DNA of 64,000 bases, taken from positions 1 through 64,000 of the forward strand of contig NZ_LGQZ01000042.1 of the NCBI RefSeq assembly GCF_003116015.1. Direction: 5' to 3'. Below, piece by piece: positions 35,950 to 47,798 of the stretch. The notes under the pieces are model-generated. The model was not told the DNA's origin. It did no database searches and saw only the letters and a program-made list of their open reading frames with translations. Position 1 is the first letter of the stretch. Every line of letters starts with the position of its first letter. Source of the stretch: Azospirillum sp. TSO22-1 (GTDB lineage Bacteria > Pseudomonadota > Alphaproteobacteria > Azospirillales > Azospirillaceae). A program made the position numbers and the translations under genes.

Positions 35950-38859
35950 ATGTCCCCTGCCGCCCGTCGAGGCCTGCTGATCGCCGTCGCGCTGGTCCTG
36001 CTGATGGCCGATCTGGTGCACGATCTGCTGCATTTCTTCGGCTATCCGATCCATGGAGCCTTGAGTGCGCCCTGGACGGCGCTGCTGGAGATGACGGGGC
36101 CGCTTGCCGCGGCGCTGCTGCTGACCACGCTCGCCCTCCGGGAAACCGGCGCCGCCGGGCGCGCCCGCGCCGCCGCACAGGAGGCGGAGGAGCGCGCCAC
36201 CGCCGCCCACCACCGCCTGACCGAGACGGCTGAGGCGATGGCGCAGAAATCCACCCTGCTGGAGGCGACCTTCGCCGCCATGACCCAGGGCATCGTGGTG
36301 TGGAGCGCCGACGGCCGCCTGCTGACCTGGAATCGCCGGTACGAGGCGCTGCTCGACCTGCCGCCGGACTTCCTGACGACCGGTCTGCACGCCGACGAGT
36401 TCCTGCGGCGGATGGCGCTGGAGGGCGAGTTCGGCGCCGGCGATCTGGACGATCTGGTGGCGCAACGCCACGCCCTCGTCGCGCTCGACGGCCGGTTCGA
36501 GCGCACGCGCCCGAACGGCATGGTGCTGGAGATCCTGATCAGCCATCTGGACGATGGCGCGCTGCTGATGACCTACACGGACATCACCGCCCCCCGCCAG
36601 GTCGAAGCGGCGCTGCGCGAGAGCGAGGAGCGCTTCCGCCAGCTTTCGGACGCCGCCACGGATTGCATCATCGTTCACGAGGACGGCACCATCGTCGACA
36701 TCAACCGCGCCGCGCTGGCCATGACCGGCTACAGCGCGGAGGAGCTGATCGGCCGCCCGATCATCACCCTGGTGGCCCCCGAGGACCATGGCAAGGGCCT
36801 GAAGCGGATGGCCGACCGCAGCCAGACCCGCTTTGAGATCACCGGCCTGCGCGCCGACGGCTCGCGCTACGTCGTCGGCGGCGAGACGCGCTATGTTCCC
36901 TACCGCGGACGCACGGTGGCCATCGTCTCGGTGCACGACATCACCGCCTACCGCGACGCCGAGGCGCAGCTGCGCCGCGCCAAGGAGCAGGCGGAGCAGG
37001 CCAGCCAGGCCAAGTCCGACTTCCTGCGCATGATCAGCCACGAGATCCGCACGCCGCTGAACGGCGTGCTGGGCATGATCGGCGTGCTGCTGGACGGCCA
37101 CCTCAGCGAGCAGCAGCGCACCTACGCGGCGACCGCCCGCGAGTCGGGCGAGGCGCTGCTGGCGATCCTCAACGACATCCTCGACCTGTCGAAGATGGAG
37201 GCCGGCAAGCTGGAGCTGGAGCCCGCCGGCTTCGACCTCGTCGAGCTGGTGGAGGGCACCATGGAGCTGCTGTCGCCGCGCGCCGCCGCCAAGGGCATCG
37301 GCCTCGCCGCAGCGGTGCCGGCGACGTTGCCCGCGGCGCTGCGCGGCGATGCCGGCCGGCTGCGGCAGGTGCTGCTGAACCTCGCCGGCAACGCCGTGAA
37401 GTTCACCGAGGACGGCGGCGTCGCCGTTACCGTCGCCTCCGAGGGCCTCGACGGCCAGGGCCGCGAGCGCGTGCGCTTCGAGGTGACCGACACCGGCGTC
37501 GGCATCCCGCCCGACGCGCACCCCCACCTGTTCGAGGAGTTCACCCAGGCCGCCCCGATCCTGTCGCGGCGCTACGGCGGCACCGGTCTGGGCCTCGCCA
37601 TCTCGCGTCGGCTGGTCGACCTGATGGGCGGCAGCATCGGCTTCGACAGCGCGCCCGGCCACGGCAGCCGCTTCTGGTTCACCGTGCCGCTGGAACCGCA
37701 GCCCGGCGGCGCCCTCCCCGCCGCACCACCGCTGGCCGGCCGGCGGGTGCTGCTGGTGGCCCCCTGCCCGCTCAACCGCGCGACGCTGCGCCTGCAGATC
37801 GCCTCCTGGGGTGCGGAGGTGGCAGAGGCGCCGGACGCCGCCGCCGCCCTGCGCGCCGGCCCGGTCGACGTCGCACTCCTCGATACCGTCGCCAACGGCG
37901 CCGCGGCCCTGGCCGACGCCCTGCGCGAGGCTGGCGCCAAGCGCGTCGTGCTGCTCGCCGAGGTCGGGCCGGCGCCCCACCGCGCCCCGCCGGGGATCGA
38001 CGCCACGCTGGTCAAGCCGCCGCGGCAGGCCCGCCTGCTCGCTGCGCTGGACGGCAACGCCGCGCCCCCCGAACCGGCCCTGCCCGCCGCGCGCCCGGCG
38101 CCGCGCCCCAACGGCCGCCGCCTGCTGCTGGTGGAGGACAGCCCGACCAACCAGATGGTCGCCACCGCCTTCCTGAAGGCCGCCGGCTACCGCATCGACG
38201 TCGCCGCCAACGGGCTGGAAGGGGTGGAGGCGGTGCGCACCGTGCCCTACGATCTGGTGCTGATGGACATCGCCATGCCGGAGATGGACGGGCTGAGCGC
38301 CACCCGGACAATCCGCGCGCTGCCACCACCGGCCGGCGCGCGGCCGATCATCGCCATGACCGCCGACACCATGGAGGGCGACCGCGAGCGCTGCCTCGCC
38401 GCCGGCATGAACGACCACGTCGGCAAGCCGGTGGACCGCGCCCGCCTGCTCGAGGTGGTCGAGCGCTGGCTGCCCCCCGAACCGGTGGCGCCCTCCGCCG
38501 ACGCGGAGGACGGACCGGCGCCCGATACGCTGGACGACGAGGTGCTGGCGCAGCTCGCCCGCGACCTCGATCCCGAGCTGCTGGCTGACGTCATCCGCCA
38601 GTTCCTGGAGGAAACGCGCGAGCGCGTCGAACGCATCGCCGGGGCGGAGGCCGACGCCACGGCCCTGGCGCAGGAGGCCCATACGCTGAAGAGCACCGCC
38701 GCCACCTTCGGCGCCCAGCGCCTGTCGGCCGCCGCGCGCGAGCTGGAGATGGCCTGCCGCGGCCACGCCACGGCGGAGATCCGCACCCTGCGCCGCCAGA
38801 TCCCCCGTCTCACCCGCGAGGCGGCGGAGGCGTACCGGGTGCGGGGGGTGGTGGGATAA
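35950..38859 (+). CDS. Hybrid sensor histidine kinase with PAS, REC and HPt domains
   Basis: The 969-residue protein has two N-terminal TM segments (about 8-25 and 45-62), a coiled coil, two PAS domains (about 100-215 and 225-340), HisKA with H364 in [12 protein letters not shown], and HATPase ([26 protein letters not shown]). A degenerate receiver (about 595-705, [17 protein letters not shown]) follows, then a canonical receiver with D773 in [11 protein letters not shown] and an HPt domain with H911 in [13 protein letters not shown]. This gives an internal His-Asp-His phosphorelay. The signal is probably cytosolic or membrane-derived since almost no periplasmic part exists. The output regulator is unknown; the NtrC-type gene at 39308 is near. 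Confidence 0.93.
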   Translation: MSPAARRGLLIAVALVLLMADLVHDLLHFFGYPIHGALSAPWTALLEMTGPLAAALLLTTLALRETGAAGRARAAAQEAEERATAAHHRLTETAEAMAQKSTLLEATFAAMTQGIVVWSADGRLLTWNRRYEALLDLPPDFLTTGLHADEFLRRMALEGEFGAGDLDDLVAQRHALVALDGRFERTRPNGMVLEILISHLDDGALLMTYTDITAPRQVEAALRESEERFRQLSDAATDCIIVHEDGTIVDINRAALAMTGYSAEELIGRPIITLVAPEDHGKGLKRMADRSQTRFEITGLRADGSRYVVGGETRYVPYRGRTVAIVSVHDITAYRDAEAQLRRAKEQAEQASQAKSDFLRMISHEIRTPLNGVLGMIGVLLDGHLSEQQRTYAATARESGEALLAILNDILDLSKMEAGKLELEPAGFDLVELVEGTMELLSPRAAAKGIGLAAAVPATLPAALRGDAGRLRQVLLNLAGNAVKFTEDGGVAVTVASEGLDGQGRERVRFEVTDTGVGIPPDAHPHLFEEFTQAAPILSRRYGGTGLGLAISRRLVDLMGGSIGFDSAPGHGSRFWFTVPLEPQPGGALPAAPPLAGRRVLLVAPCPLNRATLRLQIASWGAEVAEAPDAAAALRAGPVDVALLDTVANGAAALADALREAGAKRVVLLAEVGPAPHRAPPGIDATLVKPPRQARLLAALDGNAAPPEPALPAARPAPRPNGRRLLLVEDSPTNQMVATAFLKAAGYRIDVAANGLEGVEAVRTVPYDLVLMDIAMPEMDGLSATRTIRALPPPAGARPIIAMTADTMEGDRERCLAAGMNDHVGKPVDRARLLEVVERWLPPEPVAPSADAEDGPAPDTLDDEVLAQLARDLDPELLADVIRQFLEETRERVERIAGAEADATALAQEAHTLKSTAATFGAQRLSAAARELEMACRGHATAEIRTLRRQIPRLTREAAEAYRVRGVVG

Positions 38860-38862
38860 TCA

Positions 38863-38890
38863 AAGGCCCCTCTCCCTTGCGGTGAGGGGC
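38863..38890. terminator. Hairpin between convergent kinase and cold shock genes
   Basis: GCCCCTC (38866-38872) and GAGGGGC (38884-38890) form a 7-bp stem. On the minus strand it is followed by CTTTGATT, 14 bases after the cspA stop, and on the plus strand by TTGATG. It probably ends both genes. Confidence 0.6.
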
Positions 38891-38903
38891 TTGATGCCGT
38901 CGC

Positions 38904-39113
38904 TCAGCTCACCACCGCGATGTTCACCGCCGCGTCCTTGCCGTTGGCGCCGCGGGCGACCTCGAACTGGACGCGCTGGCCTTCGGCGAGGCCGTGCAGG
39001 CCCGAGCGTTGCACCGCGGTGATATGGACGAACACGTCCTTGGCGCCGGCCTCCGGCGCGATGAATCCATATCCCTTGGTGGTGTTGAACCATTTGACGG
39101 TGCCGGTGGCCAT
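38904..39113 (-). CDS. Cold shock domain protein
   Basis: The 69-residue protein is a single [23 protein letters not shown] with RNP1 (KGYGFI) and RNP2 (DVFVHI). It binds single-stranded RNA/DNA and melts secondary structure. The central segment ([19 protein letters not shown]) is typical of alphaproteobacterial CspA-type proteins. Whether it is cold-induced cannot be told; the 5' leader (39114 upward) is short of recognisable motifs. The region 39114-39307 between it and the NtrC-type gene is otherwise empty. Confidence 0.95.
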   Translation of the reverse strand: MATGTVKWFNTTKGYGFIAPEAGAKDVFVHITAVQRSGLHGLAEGQRVQFEVARGANGKDAAVNIAVVS

Positions 39114-39307
39114 GGGCGTGCTCCGAAGACGATGAGCGCCGAGGCTAGCCTCTGCACTTGGCCATCGACAAGACCCGTCGAGGAGATATGCCGATCGACA
39201 CGCCCTTCCACAATGGAATACGCCGTTTATTCCAAATCCTTTCCAGTCGAAACTTTCGATCGTCCAGTGCGATTCGGAAAGGGAACTTGAGCAAAGGGCG
39301 TATAACC

Positions 39308-40693
39308 CTAGATCTTGCCCTCCGCTTGCCAGGCAAGACGCTTGCGGTAGATGGTGGACGCGCTGATGTCCAGCAGCGCCGCGGCGCGCGGGATGTTGCC
39401 GTCGCAAGCGGTGATGGCGTCTTCGATGGCGTCCTTCTCGATCTGCCACAGCGGCCGGATCGTCTTCGGACCGGCGGCGGGCGTAACGGCGGCGAGCGGC
39501 GGCGGAGATGCCGCCTGCGGCGCCAGCGGCGGCGGCAGCGTGCCGGGCAGCACGGTATCGCCGTCGTGCAGCACGACGATGTTGCGCACCACGTTCTGCA
39601 GCTGCCGCACGTTGCCCGGCCAGTGGTAGAGGCGCAGCACCTGCTCCGCCTCCGGCGCGAAGCGCTGGAAGCCCTTCCCCTCTTCGCGGGCGTACTCGAC
39701 GAGGATGTGGCGCGCCACCTCGATGACGTCGTCCTCGCGTTCACGGAGCGCCGGCAGATGGATGGGGATGACGTGCAGGCGGTAGTAGAGGTCCTCGCGG
39801 AAGCGGCCCTCCTCCACCTCCCTCAACGGGTCGCGGTTGGTGGCGCAGACGATGCGCAGGTCGACCTTCTCCAGCTTGTTGCCGCCGACCGGCATGAAGG
39901 TGCCGGTCTGGATGAAGCGCAGCAGCTTGGTCTGCAGGTTCGGTTCCAGCTCGCAGATCTCGTCGAGGAACAGCGTGCCGCCGTTGGCGCGCGCCGCCGC
40001 GCCCTCGCGGTCGGCCACCGCCCCGGTGAAGGAGCCCTTCATGTGGCCGAAGATCTCCGACTCCATGAGGTCCTTGGGGATGGCGCCGCAGTTGATGGCG
40101 ACGAAGGGCTTGTCGCCGCGCGGGCTCTGGCGGTGGATCGCCTCGGCGCAGACCTCCTTGCCGGTACCCGACTCGCCGGTGATGAACACGGTGGCGCGGG
40201 ACGCGGCTGCGCTGTCGATGATCCGGTACACCGCCTGCATCGCCAGCGATGAGCCGATGAAGCCATGGTAGCGGGTGCGGGCCAGATCCTCCCGGTAGGT
40301 GTCCACCAGCTGCGCCAGCCGCAGCCGCTCCACCGCGTTGCGCACGGTGACGATCAACCGCTCAGCCGAGAAGGGCTTGACCAGGAAATCATAGGCGCCG
40401 TGCCGCATCGCCTCGACCGCTACGTTGACCGAGCCGTGCGCGGTGATCACCACCACGGCGCAGGGCAGCCCCTGCGCCTCGATTCGGCGCAGCACCTCCA
40501 TGCCATGCATGTCCGGCAATTGCAGGTCGAGCAGCACGATGCGCGGCGCCCCGTCGGACACCGCGTCCAGCGCCGCCGCCCCCGTCTCCACGGCGACGAC
40601 GGTGAACGCCTCCTTCTTCAGATACTCGGCGTAAACCCGCGCCAGCGAGGGCGTGTCTTCGACCAGCAGGACGGTGGCGGGAGCGGAGAGCAT
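39308..40693 (-). CDS. NtrC-type sigma-54 response regulator
   Basis: The 461-residue protein has a receiver domain (about 8-120, acceptor Asp in [13 protein letters not shown]), an AAA+ sigma-54 interaction domain (Walker A GESGTGKE, Walker [14 protein letters not shown], arginine finger region [13 protein letters not shown]) and a Fis-type HTH ([20 protein letters not shown]). The loop that touches sigma-54, usually GAFTGA, reads GSFTGA, a known tolerated variant. The layout resembles LuxO and DctD. ATG 40693 begins directly at the receiver. The hybrid kinase upstream on the other strand, ending in an HPt, is a plausible partner but not proven. Confidence 0.92.
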   Translation of the reverse strand: MLSAPATVLLVEDTPSLARVYAEYLKKEAFTVVAVETGAAALDAVSDGAPRIVLLDLQLPDMHGMEVLRRIEAQGLPCAVVVITAHGSVNVAVEAMRHGAYDFLVKPFSAERLIVTVRNAVERLRLAQLVDTYREDLARTRYHGFIGSSLAMQAVYRIIDSAAASRATVFITGESGTGKEVCAEAIHRQSPRGDKPFVAINCGAIPKDLMESEIFGHMKGSFTGAVADREGAAARANGGTLFLDEICELEPNLQTKLLRFIQTGTFMPVGGNKLEKVDLRIVCATNRDPLREVEEGRFREDLYYRLHVIPIHLPALREREDDVIEVARHILVEYAREEGKGFQRFAPEAEQVLRLYHWPGNVRQLQNVVRNIVVLHDGDTVLPGTLPPPLAPQAASPPPLAAVTPAAGPKTIRPLWQIEKDAIEDAITACDGNIPRAAALLDISASTIYRKRLAWQAEGKI

Positions 40694-40916
40694 GCGGTTG
40701 TGCTCGGTAAACTGGTGTCGCCACAGGCTACGACGTTTTGGGGGGCCGGCGCAAACCGCGATTCGGCACGGCCCCTCCGCATCGGTTTCACAGGATGGGC
40801 ACAACCAACGGGTGACGCCCGCACAGTGGGAGTGGAATACGCATCCGACTTGTCCGCGGAGCCGCGATGGAATATCTAGATTCTACACTTCCAACCGCGT
40901 ACTCCGCGAGGCGGCG

Positions 40917-42145
40917 TTGAGCGACCACTCCATCCTGTCCGGCAAGCGGGTCCTGCTGATCATCGCGGGCGGCATCGCCGCGTACAAATGCCTGGACCTG
41001 ATCCGCCGCCTGCGCGAGCGCGGCTGCGCCGTGCGCGCCATCCTGACCAGGGCGGGTGCGCAGTTCGTGACGCCGCTCTCGGTGCAGGCGCTGACCGGCG
41101 ACACCGTCTACCAGGACCTGTGGTCGCTGACCGACGAGTCGGAGATGGGGCACATCCAGCTCTCGCGCGCCGCCGACCTGCTGGTGGTGGCGCCGGCCAC
41201 CGCCAACATCCTGGCGCGCATGGCCGCCGGCATGGCCGACGACCTCGCCACCACCGCGCTGCTCGCCACCGACAAGCCGATCCTGGTCGCCCCGGCGATG
41301 AACGTGCGGATGTGGCTGAACCCGGCGACGCAAGCCAACATGGCGCTTTTGGCATCGCGCGGCGTGACCAGCGTCGGCCCGAACGACGGCGAGATGGCCT
41401 GCAACGAGTACGGTCCCGGCCGCATGGCCGAGCCGATGGAGATCATCGACGCGATCGCCGACCACTTCACCGCCCGCGAGGCGCCGAAACCGCTGGCCGG
41501 CACGCGCGCGCTGGTCACCAGCGGCCCGACGCACGAGCCCATCGACCCGGTCCGCTACATCGCCAACCGTTCTTCCGGCAAGCAGGGGCACGCCATCGCC
41601 GCGGCGCTGGCCCGGCTGGGCGCCGACGTGACGCTGGTCAGCGGCCCGACCCGTCTGCCCGACCCGCCCGGCTGCACGGTGACGCACATCGAGAGCGCCC
41701 GCGACATGCTTGCCGCGTGCGAGGCGGCGCTGCCGGTGGACGTGGCGGTGTTCGCCGCCGCCGTCGCCGACTGGCGCGTCAAGGATGCGGCGGAGCGCAA
41801 GTTGAAGAAGGACGGCGGCGGCCCGCCGACGCTGGAGCTGTGCGAGAACCCGGACATCCTCGCCACCGTTTCGAAATCCGCCCGGCGCCCCACCCTGGTG
41901 GTCGGCTTCGCGGCGGAGACCGGCAACGTGGTCGCCTACGCCGAGGCCAAGCGCGCCCGCAAGGGCTGCGACTGGATCGTCGCCAACGACGTGTCCCTGG
42001 GCACCCAGACCTTCGGCGGCGACGCCAACACCGTTCACCTGATCCGCTCAGACGGAGCGGTCGAGGACTGGCCGACCTTGGACAAGGACGCCGTCGCCGA
42101 CCGCCTCGCCCACACCATCGCCGACCATTTGAAGGGAACCGCTTC

Positions 42146-42149
<4 letters not shown>
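40917..42149 (+). CDS. coaBC: Bifunctional CoA biosynthesis protein CoaBC
   Basis: CoaBC joins cysteine to 4'-phosphopantothenate (CoaB) and decarboxylates the product (CoaC). The 410-residue protein has the CoaC flavin domain with [26 protein letters not shown] and the catalytic loop [12 protein letters not shown]. The CoaB domain starts near 190 ([20 protein letters not shown]) with AAAVADWR and KLKKDGG. No ATG lies in frame near the expected N-terminus; TTG 40917, with GAGGCGG upstream, is the best start, and GTG 40813 is less likely. It overlaps dut by GTGA, and cysK downstream makes its co-substrate. Confidence 0.94.
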
Positions 42150-42609
<460 letters not shown>

Positions 42610-42610
<1 letters not shown>

Positions 42611-43065
42611 TGCTGCGCATCTCCAAGAAGCTGATGTTCGCCATCGAGGCGGTGCTGGACATCGCCTACAACGCCGGCACCGAGCCGGTGCAGTCCGGCG
42701 AGATCACCCGCCGCCAGGGCATCCCAAAGCGCTATCTGGAGCAGGTGCTGCAGCAACTGGTGCGCGACGGCATCCTGGCCGGCGTGCGCGGCCCCCGCGG
42801 CGGTTACCGGCTGGCGCGCGAGCGGCGGCGCATCACGCTGGGCGAGATCGTCCGCGTCGTCCGCTCCATGGAGACCGCCTCGGACCCCATCGAGGATCCC
42901 GCGGGCTCGATTCTCGGCCACAAGGTGGTGCGGCCGATGTGGGCGGAACTGCAGGACGAGTTCATCGCCAAGCTGGAAGGGATCACCATCGAGGATCTCT
43001 GCCTGCGCGCCCGCGCCGCCGGCGTCGAAAGCGAGACCGAGGACCGGATCGACTTTACCATTTGA
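42610..43065 (+). CDS. Rrf2 family transcriptional regulator
   Basis: The 151-residue protein has the Rrf2 winged helix (LRISKKLMFAIEAVLDIAYN, RRQGIPKRYLEQVLQQLVRD, GVRGPRGGYRLARERRRITL). It lacks the three-cysteine Fe-S signature of IscR and has only one Cys near the end (EDLCLRAR). That fits the CymR-like group, which represses cysteine genes in other bacteria, sometimes in complex with CysK. cysK is the next gene, 75 bases on, behind an inverted repeat that overlaps its promoter. Regulation of cysK by this protein is inferred. Confidence 0.85.
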
Positions 43066-43106
43066 TTCTGGTCAAGAGACGCCTAAACTCACATTTCAAG
43101 TGTGAG
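43062..43106 (+). promoter_or_regulatory. cysK promoter with overlapping inverted-repeat operator
   Basis: TTGATT (43062-43067) and TAAACT (43084-43089) are 16 bases apart. The inverted repeat CTCACA (43088-43093) / TGTGAG (43101-43106), centred 9 bases past the -10, overlaps the likely start. That placement suits a repressor such as the Rrf2 protein just upstream. Confidence 0.5.
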
Positions 43107-43140
43107 ATATCATCAATTTACGCGTTCGAGGGGTGAAATC

Positions 43141-44094
<954 letters not shown>

Positions 44095-44099
44095 CCGCC

Positions 44100-44165
44100 C
44101 ACCTGCCCCCACCCCTTACCCCTCCCCCTGCGCAGCGGGGGAGGGGTAAGGGGTGGGGGCAGGTG
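44100..44165. repeat. 29-bp perfect inverted repeat (family B relative)
   Basis: The arms 44100-44128 and 44137-44165 are perfectly complementary over 29 bases (CACCTGCCCCCACCCC at the outer end, TACCCCTCCCCC at the inner), with an 8-base loop TGCGCAGC. It begins 6 bases past the cysK stop. It shares the CCTCCCCC / GGGGGAGG core with the copies at 4633 and 45443. No T-run follows. Confidence 0.85.
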
Positions 44166-44204
44166 TGTTCGCTTAAGGGAACCTCCTGCGCTACACTGGC
44201 GCCC

Positions 44205-44987
44205 ATGGACTTCACCGACACGCAGCTGCACCGCTATTCCCGCCACATCATCCTGCCGGACGTCGGCGGGGTTGGGCAGGAGAAGCTTCTGAACTCCAAG
44301 GTCCTGGTGGTGGGCGCCGGCGGGCTCGGCTCGCCGCTGCTGCTGTACCTCGCCGCCGCCGGGGTGGGCACCATCGGCGTCGTCGATGACGACGTGGTGG
44401 ACCTCTCCAACCTGCAGCGCCAGATCATCCACGACGAATCCACCCTCGGCACGCCGAAGGTTGAGAGCGCCGCCGCCCGCATCCAGGCGCTGAACCCCGA
44501 CGTCAAGGTAGAGGCGCACAAGGCCCGCATCACCAAGGACAACGCGCTCGACCTGATCGGGCGCTACGACGTGGTGGCCGACGGGTCGGACAATTTCGGC
44601 ACGCGCTTCCTGCTGAACGACGCCTGTTTCCTCGCGAGGAAAACGCTGGTCTCCGCGGCGATGCTGCGCTTCGACGGGCAGGTCTCGACCTTCAAGGCGC
44701 ACGAGAGCGGCCCCTGCTACCGCTGCATCTTCCGCGAACCGCCGCCGCGCGGGCTGGTGCCGTCCTGTTCCGAGGGCGGGGTGCTGGGCGCGTTGGCGGG
44801 CGTCGTCGGTTCCTTGCAGGCGACCGAGGTGCTGAAGGAACTGCTGGGCATCGGCGAGAGCCTGTCGGGCAGCCTGCTGATGCTCGACACGCTCAACGCC
44901 GGCTACCACCGGATCACCGTGAAGCCCGACCCGGCCTGCCCGCTGTGCGGCACCGACCGCACGCTTCACGATTTGTCGCATCACTGA
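44205..44987 (+). CDS. ThiF/MoeB/HesA-type E1-like adenylyltransferase
   Basis: The 260-residue protein would adenylate the C-terminus of a ubiquitin-like sulfur carrier (ThiS or MoaD type). It has the nucleotide-binding VVGAGGLGSPLLLYLAAAGV (about 32-51), the Arg/Asn/Gln of DLSNLQRQIIHDE, DGSDNFGTRFLLND, the conserved Cys in PSCSEGGVLGALAG, and the zinc ligands CYRC and CPLC. There is no C-terminal rhodanese domain. It is followed after 7 bases by a DsrE protein gene. MoeB and ThiF cannot be told apart by sequence; the local context is sulfur metabolism. Confidence 0.9.
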   Translation: MDFTDTQLHRYSRHIILPDVGGVGQEKLLNSKVLVVGAGGLGSPLLLYLAAAGVGTIGVVDDDVVDLSNLQRQIIHDESTLGTPKVESAAARIQALNPDVKVEAHKARITKDNALDLIGRYDVVADGSDNFGTRFLLNDACFLARKTLVSAAMLRFDGQVSTFKAHESGPCYRCIFREPPPRGLVPSCSEGGVLGALAGVVGSLQATEVLKELLGIGESLSGSLLMLDTLNAGYHRITVKPDPACPLCGTDRTLHDLSHH

Positions 44988-44994
44988 GGGCGCC

Positions 44995-45432
44995 ATGCAG
45001 GGACCCGACAGCCTGTCCATCGTGGTGTTAGCCGGCGGCTTCGACCGCGTGCACTACGCGCTCGTCATGGCGAGCGCCGCAGCGGCGACCAACCGCAAGG
45101 TGACCCTGTTCTTCACCGGCCGGGCGTTGCGTGCCCTGGTGCACGAGCAGGAGCCAGGCGTGCTCGGCTGGCACGACCTGGACGCCGCCGACGATGGCAG
45201 CCGCCCGACCGAGCGCGACCACTATTTCGCCAAGAACGGGCTGGCCACCTTCGAAGAGTTGCTGGATGCCTGCGTGGCGCTGGGCGTCACCGTCATGGCC
45301 TGCGAGATGGGCCTGAAGGCGCTGGGCCTGCCGCCGGGGGCCGGGCTGCGGCCCGACGTGCCGGTGCAGAAGGGCGGCGTGGTAACGTTCCTCAACGAGT
45401 CGCCGGCCGGCGGGGCGATGCTGTTCGTGTAA
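44995..45432 (+). CDS. DsrE family protein
   Basis: The 145-residue protein has the DsrE/DsrF/TusD Rossmann-like fold: SIVVLAGGFDRVHYALVMAS (8-27), KVTLFFTGRALRAL, and a single conserved Cys in VMACEMGLKALGL near residue 102. That Cys is where this family carries or senses sulfur. It follows the E1-like gene by 7 bases, so the two are almost certainly cotranscribed. A sulfur relay between them is plausible but unproven. A family B repeat follows its stop. Confidence 0.85.
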   Translation: MQGPDSLSIVVLAGGFDRVHYALVMASAAAATNRKVTLFFTGRALRALVHEQEPGVLGWHDLDAADDGSRPTERDHYFAKNGLATFEELLDACVALGVTVMACEMGLKALGLPPGAGLRPDVPVQKGGVVTFLNESPAGGAMLFV

Positions 45433-45442
45433 CCTTCCCGGT

Positions 45443-45547
45443 CCCTCCCCCGCCTCCGGCGGGGGAGGTTAGGTGGGGGCTGGTTGTTTTCCGCAAAGCC
45501 GCGGCCCCCACCCAACCCTCCCCCAGCGGGGCTGGGGGAGGGTTGGG
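45443..45547. repeat. Family B palindromic repeat, second full copy
   Basis: The left arm has CCTCCGGCGGGGGAGGTTAG and GTGGGGGC; the right arm has GCCCCCACCCAACC and CCCCAGCGGGGCTGGGGGAG. About 30 bases separate the arms. It matches the copy at 4633-4750 closely in both arms and lies, like it, between convergent genes. Confidence 0.8.
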
Positions 45548-45553
45548 TACGCA

Positions 45554-46597
45554 TCACGGACACGGGTCCGGCAGCCGCGCGTGCACCGCGTCGATCTCCT
45601 TCAGCACCGCGTCGCCGAGCGTCACGTCCAGTGCCTCTATGTTGGACTTCAGATCCGCGATGTTCGTCGCCCCGATCAGCGCCGAGGCCACGAACGGCTG
45701 CCGCGCCACGAAGGCGATCGCCATCTGCGTCGGCGACAGGCCATGCCGCTTGGCGATGTCCAGATAGGCCCGGGTGGCCTCGTCGGCGCTCGGCGTGTCG
45801 TAGCGCGACTTGCGGTGGTCGATGGCGCGCCGGGTGCCTGGCGGGATCCTGCCGTCCAGGTACTTGCCCGACAACGTCCCCGCCCCCAGCGGCGCGTAGG
45901 CGAGCAGCCCGACGTCCTCGCGCAGCCCGATCTCCGCCAGCGCGGTCTCGTAGGCGCGGTTCAGCAGGTTGTAGGCGTTCTGAACGCTGGCGATGCGCGG
46001 CAGGCCGTGCATTTCCGACAGCTTCAGGCAGGTCATCACGCCCCAGGGCGTCTCATTGGACAGGCCGATGTGGCGGATCTTGCCCGCCTGGATGAGATCG
46101 CCCAGCACCGCCAGCGTCTCGGCCAGCGGGGTGCCGTCCATCTCCGGCTTGTGCTGGTAGCTGCGGCCGCCGAAGCGGTTGGTGACGCGGTCGGGCCAGT
46201 GCAGCTGGTAGAGGTCGATGACGTCGGTCTGCAGCCGCTTCAGGCTGGCGTCCACCGCCGCCACGAGGTTGGCGCGGTCGAGCTTCGCGGTGCCGCCGCG
46301 CACCCACGGGAAGCCGCCATGCGCCGCGCCGATGGCCTTGCTGGCGAGGATCACCTGGTCGCGCTTGCCGCGGCTCTTGAACCAGGTGCCGATGATCTCC
46401 TCGGTGGTGCCGTGGGATTCGGCGATCGGCGGGATCGCGTACATCTCGGCGGTGTCCCAGAAGGTGATGCCGTGGTCGAGCGCCAGATCCATCTGGGCGT
46501 GTCCCTCGGCTTCGGTGTTCTGGCGGCCCCAGGTCATGGTGCCGAGGCCGATGACGCTCACCTGGAGGCCGGTGCGGCCCAGCGGGCGGTATTGCAT
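45554..46597 (-). CDS. Aldo/keto reductase, Tas-like
   Basis: The 347-residue protein is a TIM-barrel NADPH-dependent oxidoreductase. It has MQYRPLGRTGLQVSVIGLGT, the catalytic Asp and Tyr in TFWDTAEMYAIPP, the Lys in VILASKAIG and His in YQLHWPD. The long insert with TNRFGGRSYQHKPEMDGTPL is typical of the E. coli Tas protein. The C-terminus contains the NADP-binding ALIGATNIADLKSNIEA. The natural substrate is unknown. ATG 46597 is the start of the conserved domain. It is followed upstream by the FIST gene on the same strand. Confidence 0.92.
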   Translation of the reverse strand: MQYRPLGRTGLQVSVIGLGTMTWGRQNTEAEGHAQMDLALDHGITFWDTAEMYAIPPIAESHGTTEEIIGTWFKSRGKRDQVILASKAIGAAHGGFPWVRGGTAKLDRANLVAAVDASLKRLQTDVIDLYQLHWPDRVTNRFGGRSYQHKPEMDGTPLAETLAVLGDLIQAGKIRHIGLSNETPWGVMTCLKLSEMHGLPRIASVQNAYNLLNRAYETALAEIGLREDVGLLAYAPLGAGTLSGKYLDGRIPPGTRRAIDHRKSRYDTPSADEATRAYLDIAKRHGLSPTQMAIAFVARQPFVASALIGATNIADLKSNIEALDVTLGDAVLKEIDAVHARLPDPCP

Positions 46598-46621
46598 GCG
46601 TGAAAATCCCTTGGAATATCG

Positions 46622-47794
46622 TCAGAGGAAGAGGGTGAGGACGCCGGTGTAGCCGTACAGCCGCGCGTTGGAGATCTCGCCGTTGGCGAAGAAACCGGCC
46701 AGGGGGAACTCCCCCAGCGCGCGCTGGATCATGGCGACCTCCTGGTTGCCCTCGCCGAAGAAGTTGGGGCCGCGGGCGACGCAGCTGACATAGACGCCGC
46801 CCTTCGGCGGGCCGGACAGCCGCTTCTTCAGCTTCTCCAGCATGCGCTCCATGTCGAGCACGGCGGACTGCCGGTCGCGGCGGGTGAACAGGATGCGCCG
46901 GCCGGGCTCGACCCGCTCGCCCACCGCCAGCCAGCCCATGCGCGCGTCGATGGCGATGATGTCGCGCACCAGATAGTCCGCCGTGTCCGACCCGGCGATG
47001 GGCAGCCCGGCGAAGATGTAGCCGGCGACGCGGTTGAGGTCCCGCGCCAGCAGCTCGCCGATGTCCTCCTTGAACACCTCCAGCGCCGGGCGGCCGTCGA
47101 TCTCGATGATCAGGTTTTCCTCGGCCGCGGAGATGGTGCGCATCGGCCCGATGGGCGAGCAGCCCTGCGTCAGCCCGGTCGCCACCTCCAGCCCGTTGCC
47201 GAACAGCACGCCCGACACGCCGCCGTCGCCAACTGGGCCCTCCTTGATTTTAGGGGCCGTCATGGTCGCCGACGAGGCCGGCACGCTGAACTGCGGGTAC
47301 TCGCCGCGCGACGAGGCCAGCCCGCCGACCAGGAATGCTCCGGTCGCCTCGCCCAGCCGCGTCGCCAGATCGGGCAGGTCTGCGTTGCGCGGGTCGGCGT
47401 GCACGAGGCCGAGCGTCGCCCCGTTGCGGTCGAGCCAGCCGCCGGCGACGCGGCGCATCGGTTCCAGGTCGCCGCTGACCACCGGGAAGACGCGGAAGGA
47501 CTCCTCGGGCAGGCGGGCGGCCATCACCGCGATGGCCGGCTGGTCGAACAGCTCCTCCCCGCCACCCAGCACGCCGATCCCGACGCTGCCGACCCAGTCG
47601 CGGATCCCGGTCACCCCGCGCAGCAGATTGAGGATGCTGGAAGCCTGCTCGGCCAGCGAATCGGTGACGTACAGGAAGCCCAGGTTGCAGCCGCGCACGT
47701 CGCCCAGCTTGTCCAGGCACGCCTTGACCGTCTGCCCCCAGTCCGGCCCGACGGCCGAGGCGGCGTGGAAGCGCGTTGCCGTGGTGGTGCCCAT
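46622..47794 (-). CDS. FIST-domain protein
   Basis: The 390-residue protein consists of a FIST N domain (about 20-210, GCNLGFLYVTDSLAEQASSI, VGGLASSRGEYPQF) and a FIST C domain (about 220-385, GVYVSCVARGPNFFGEGNQE, GFFANGEISNARLYGYTGVL). FIST is a sensory input domain thought to bind small molecules such as amino acids; it is usually fused to kinases or cyclases. No output domain is present here. There is no signal peptide. It is flanked by tesA, 4 bases away on the same strand, so tesA and this gene are probably one transcript. Confidence 0.88.
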   Translation of the reverse strand: MGTTTATRFHAASAVGPDWGQTVKACLDKLGDVRGCNLGFLYVTDSLAEQASSILNLLRGVTGIRDWVGSVGIGVLGGGEELFDQPAIAVMAARLPEESFRVFPVVSGDLEPMRRVAGGWLDRNGATLGLVHADPRNADLPDLATRLGEATGAFLVGGLASSRGEYPQFSVPASSATMTAPKIKEGPVGDGGVSGVLFGNGLEVATGLTQGCSPIGPMRTISAAEENLIIEIDGRPALEVFKEDIGELLARDLNRVAGYIFAGLPIAGSDTADYLVRDIIAIDARMGWLAVGERVEPGRRILFTRRDRQSAVLDMERMLEKLKKRLSGPPKGGVYVSCVARGPNFFGEGNQEVAMIQRALGEFPLAGFFANGEISNARLYGYTGVLTLFL

Positions 47795-47798
47795 GCCT

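Noticed and set aside
35917..38766. Open minus-strand frame of 949 codons across the hybrid kinase
   Set aside because: Shadow of the kinase, whose domains and catalytic residues are all present on the plus strand.
40653..40916. Longer N-terminus for CoaBC from the upstream open frame
   Set aside because: The extra residues lack any CoaC similarity and run through the likely promoter; TTG 40917 has a ribosome binding site and gives the normal N-terminus.
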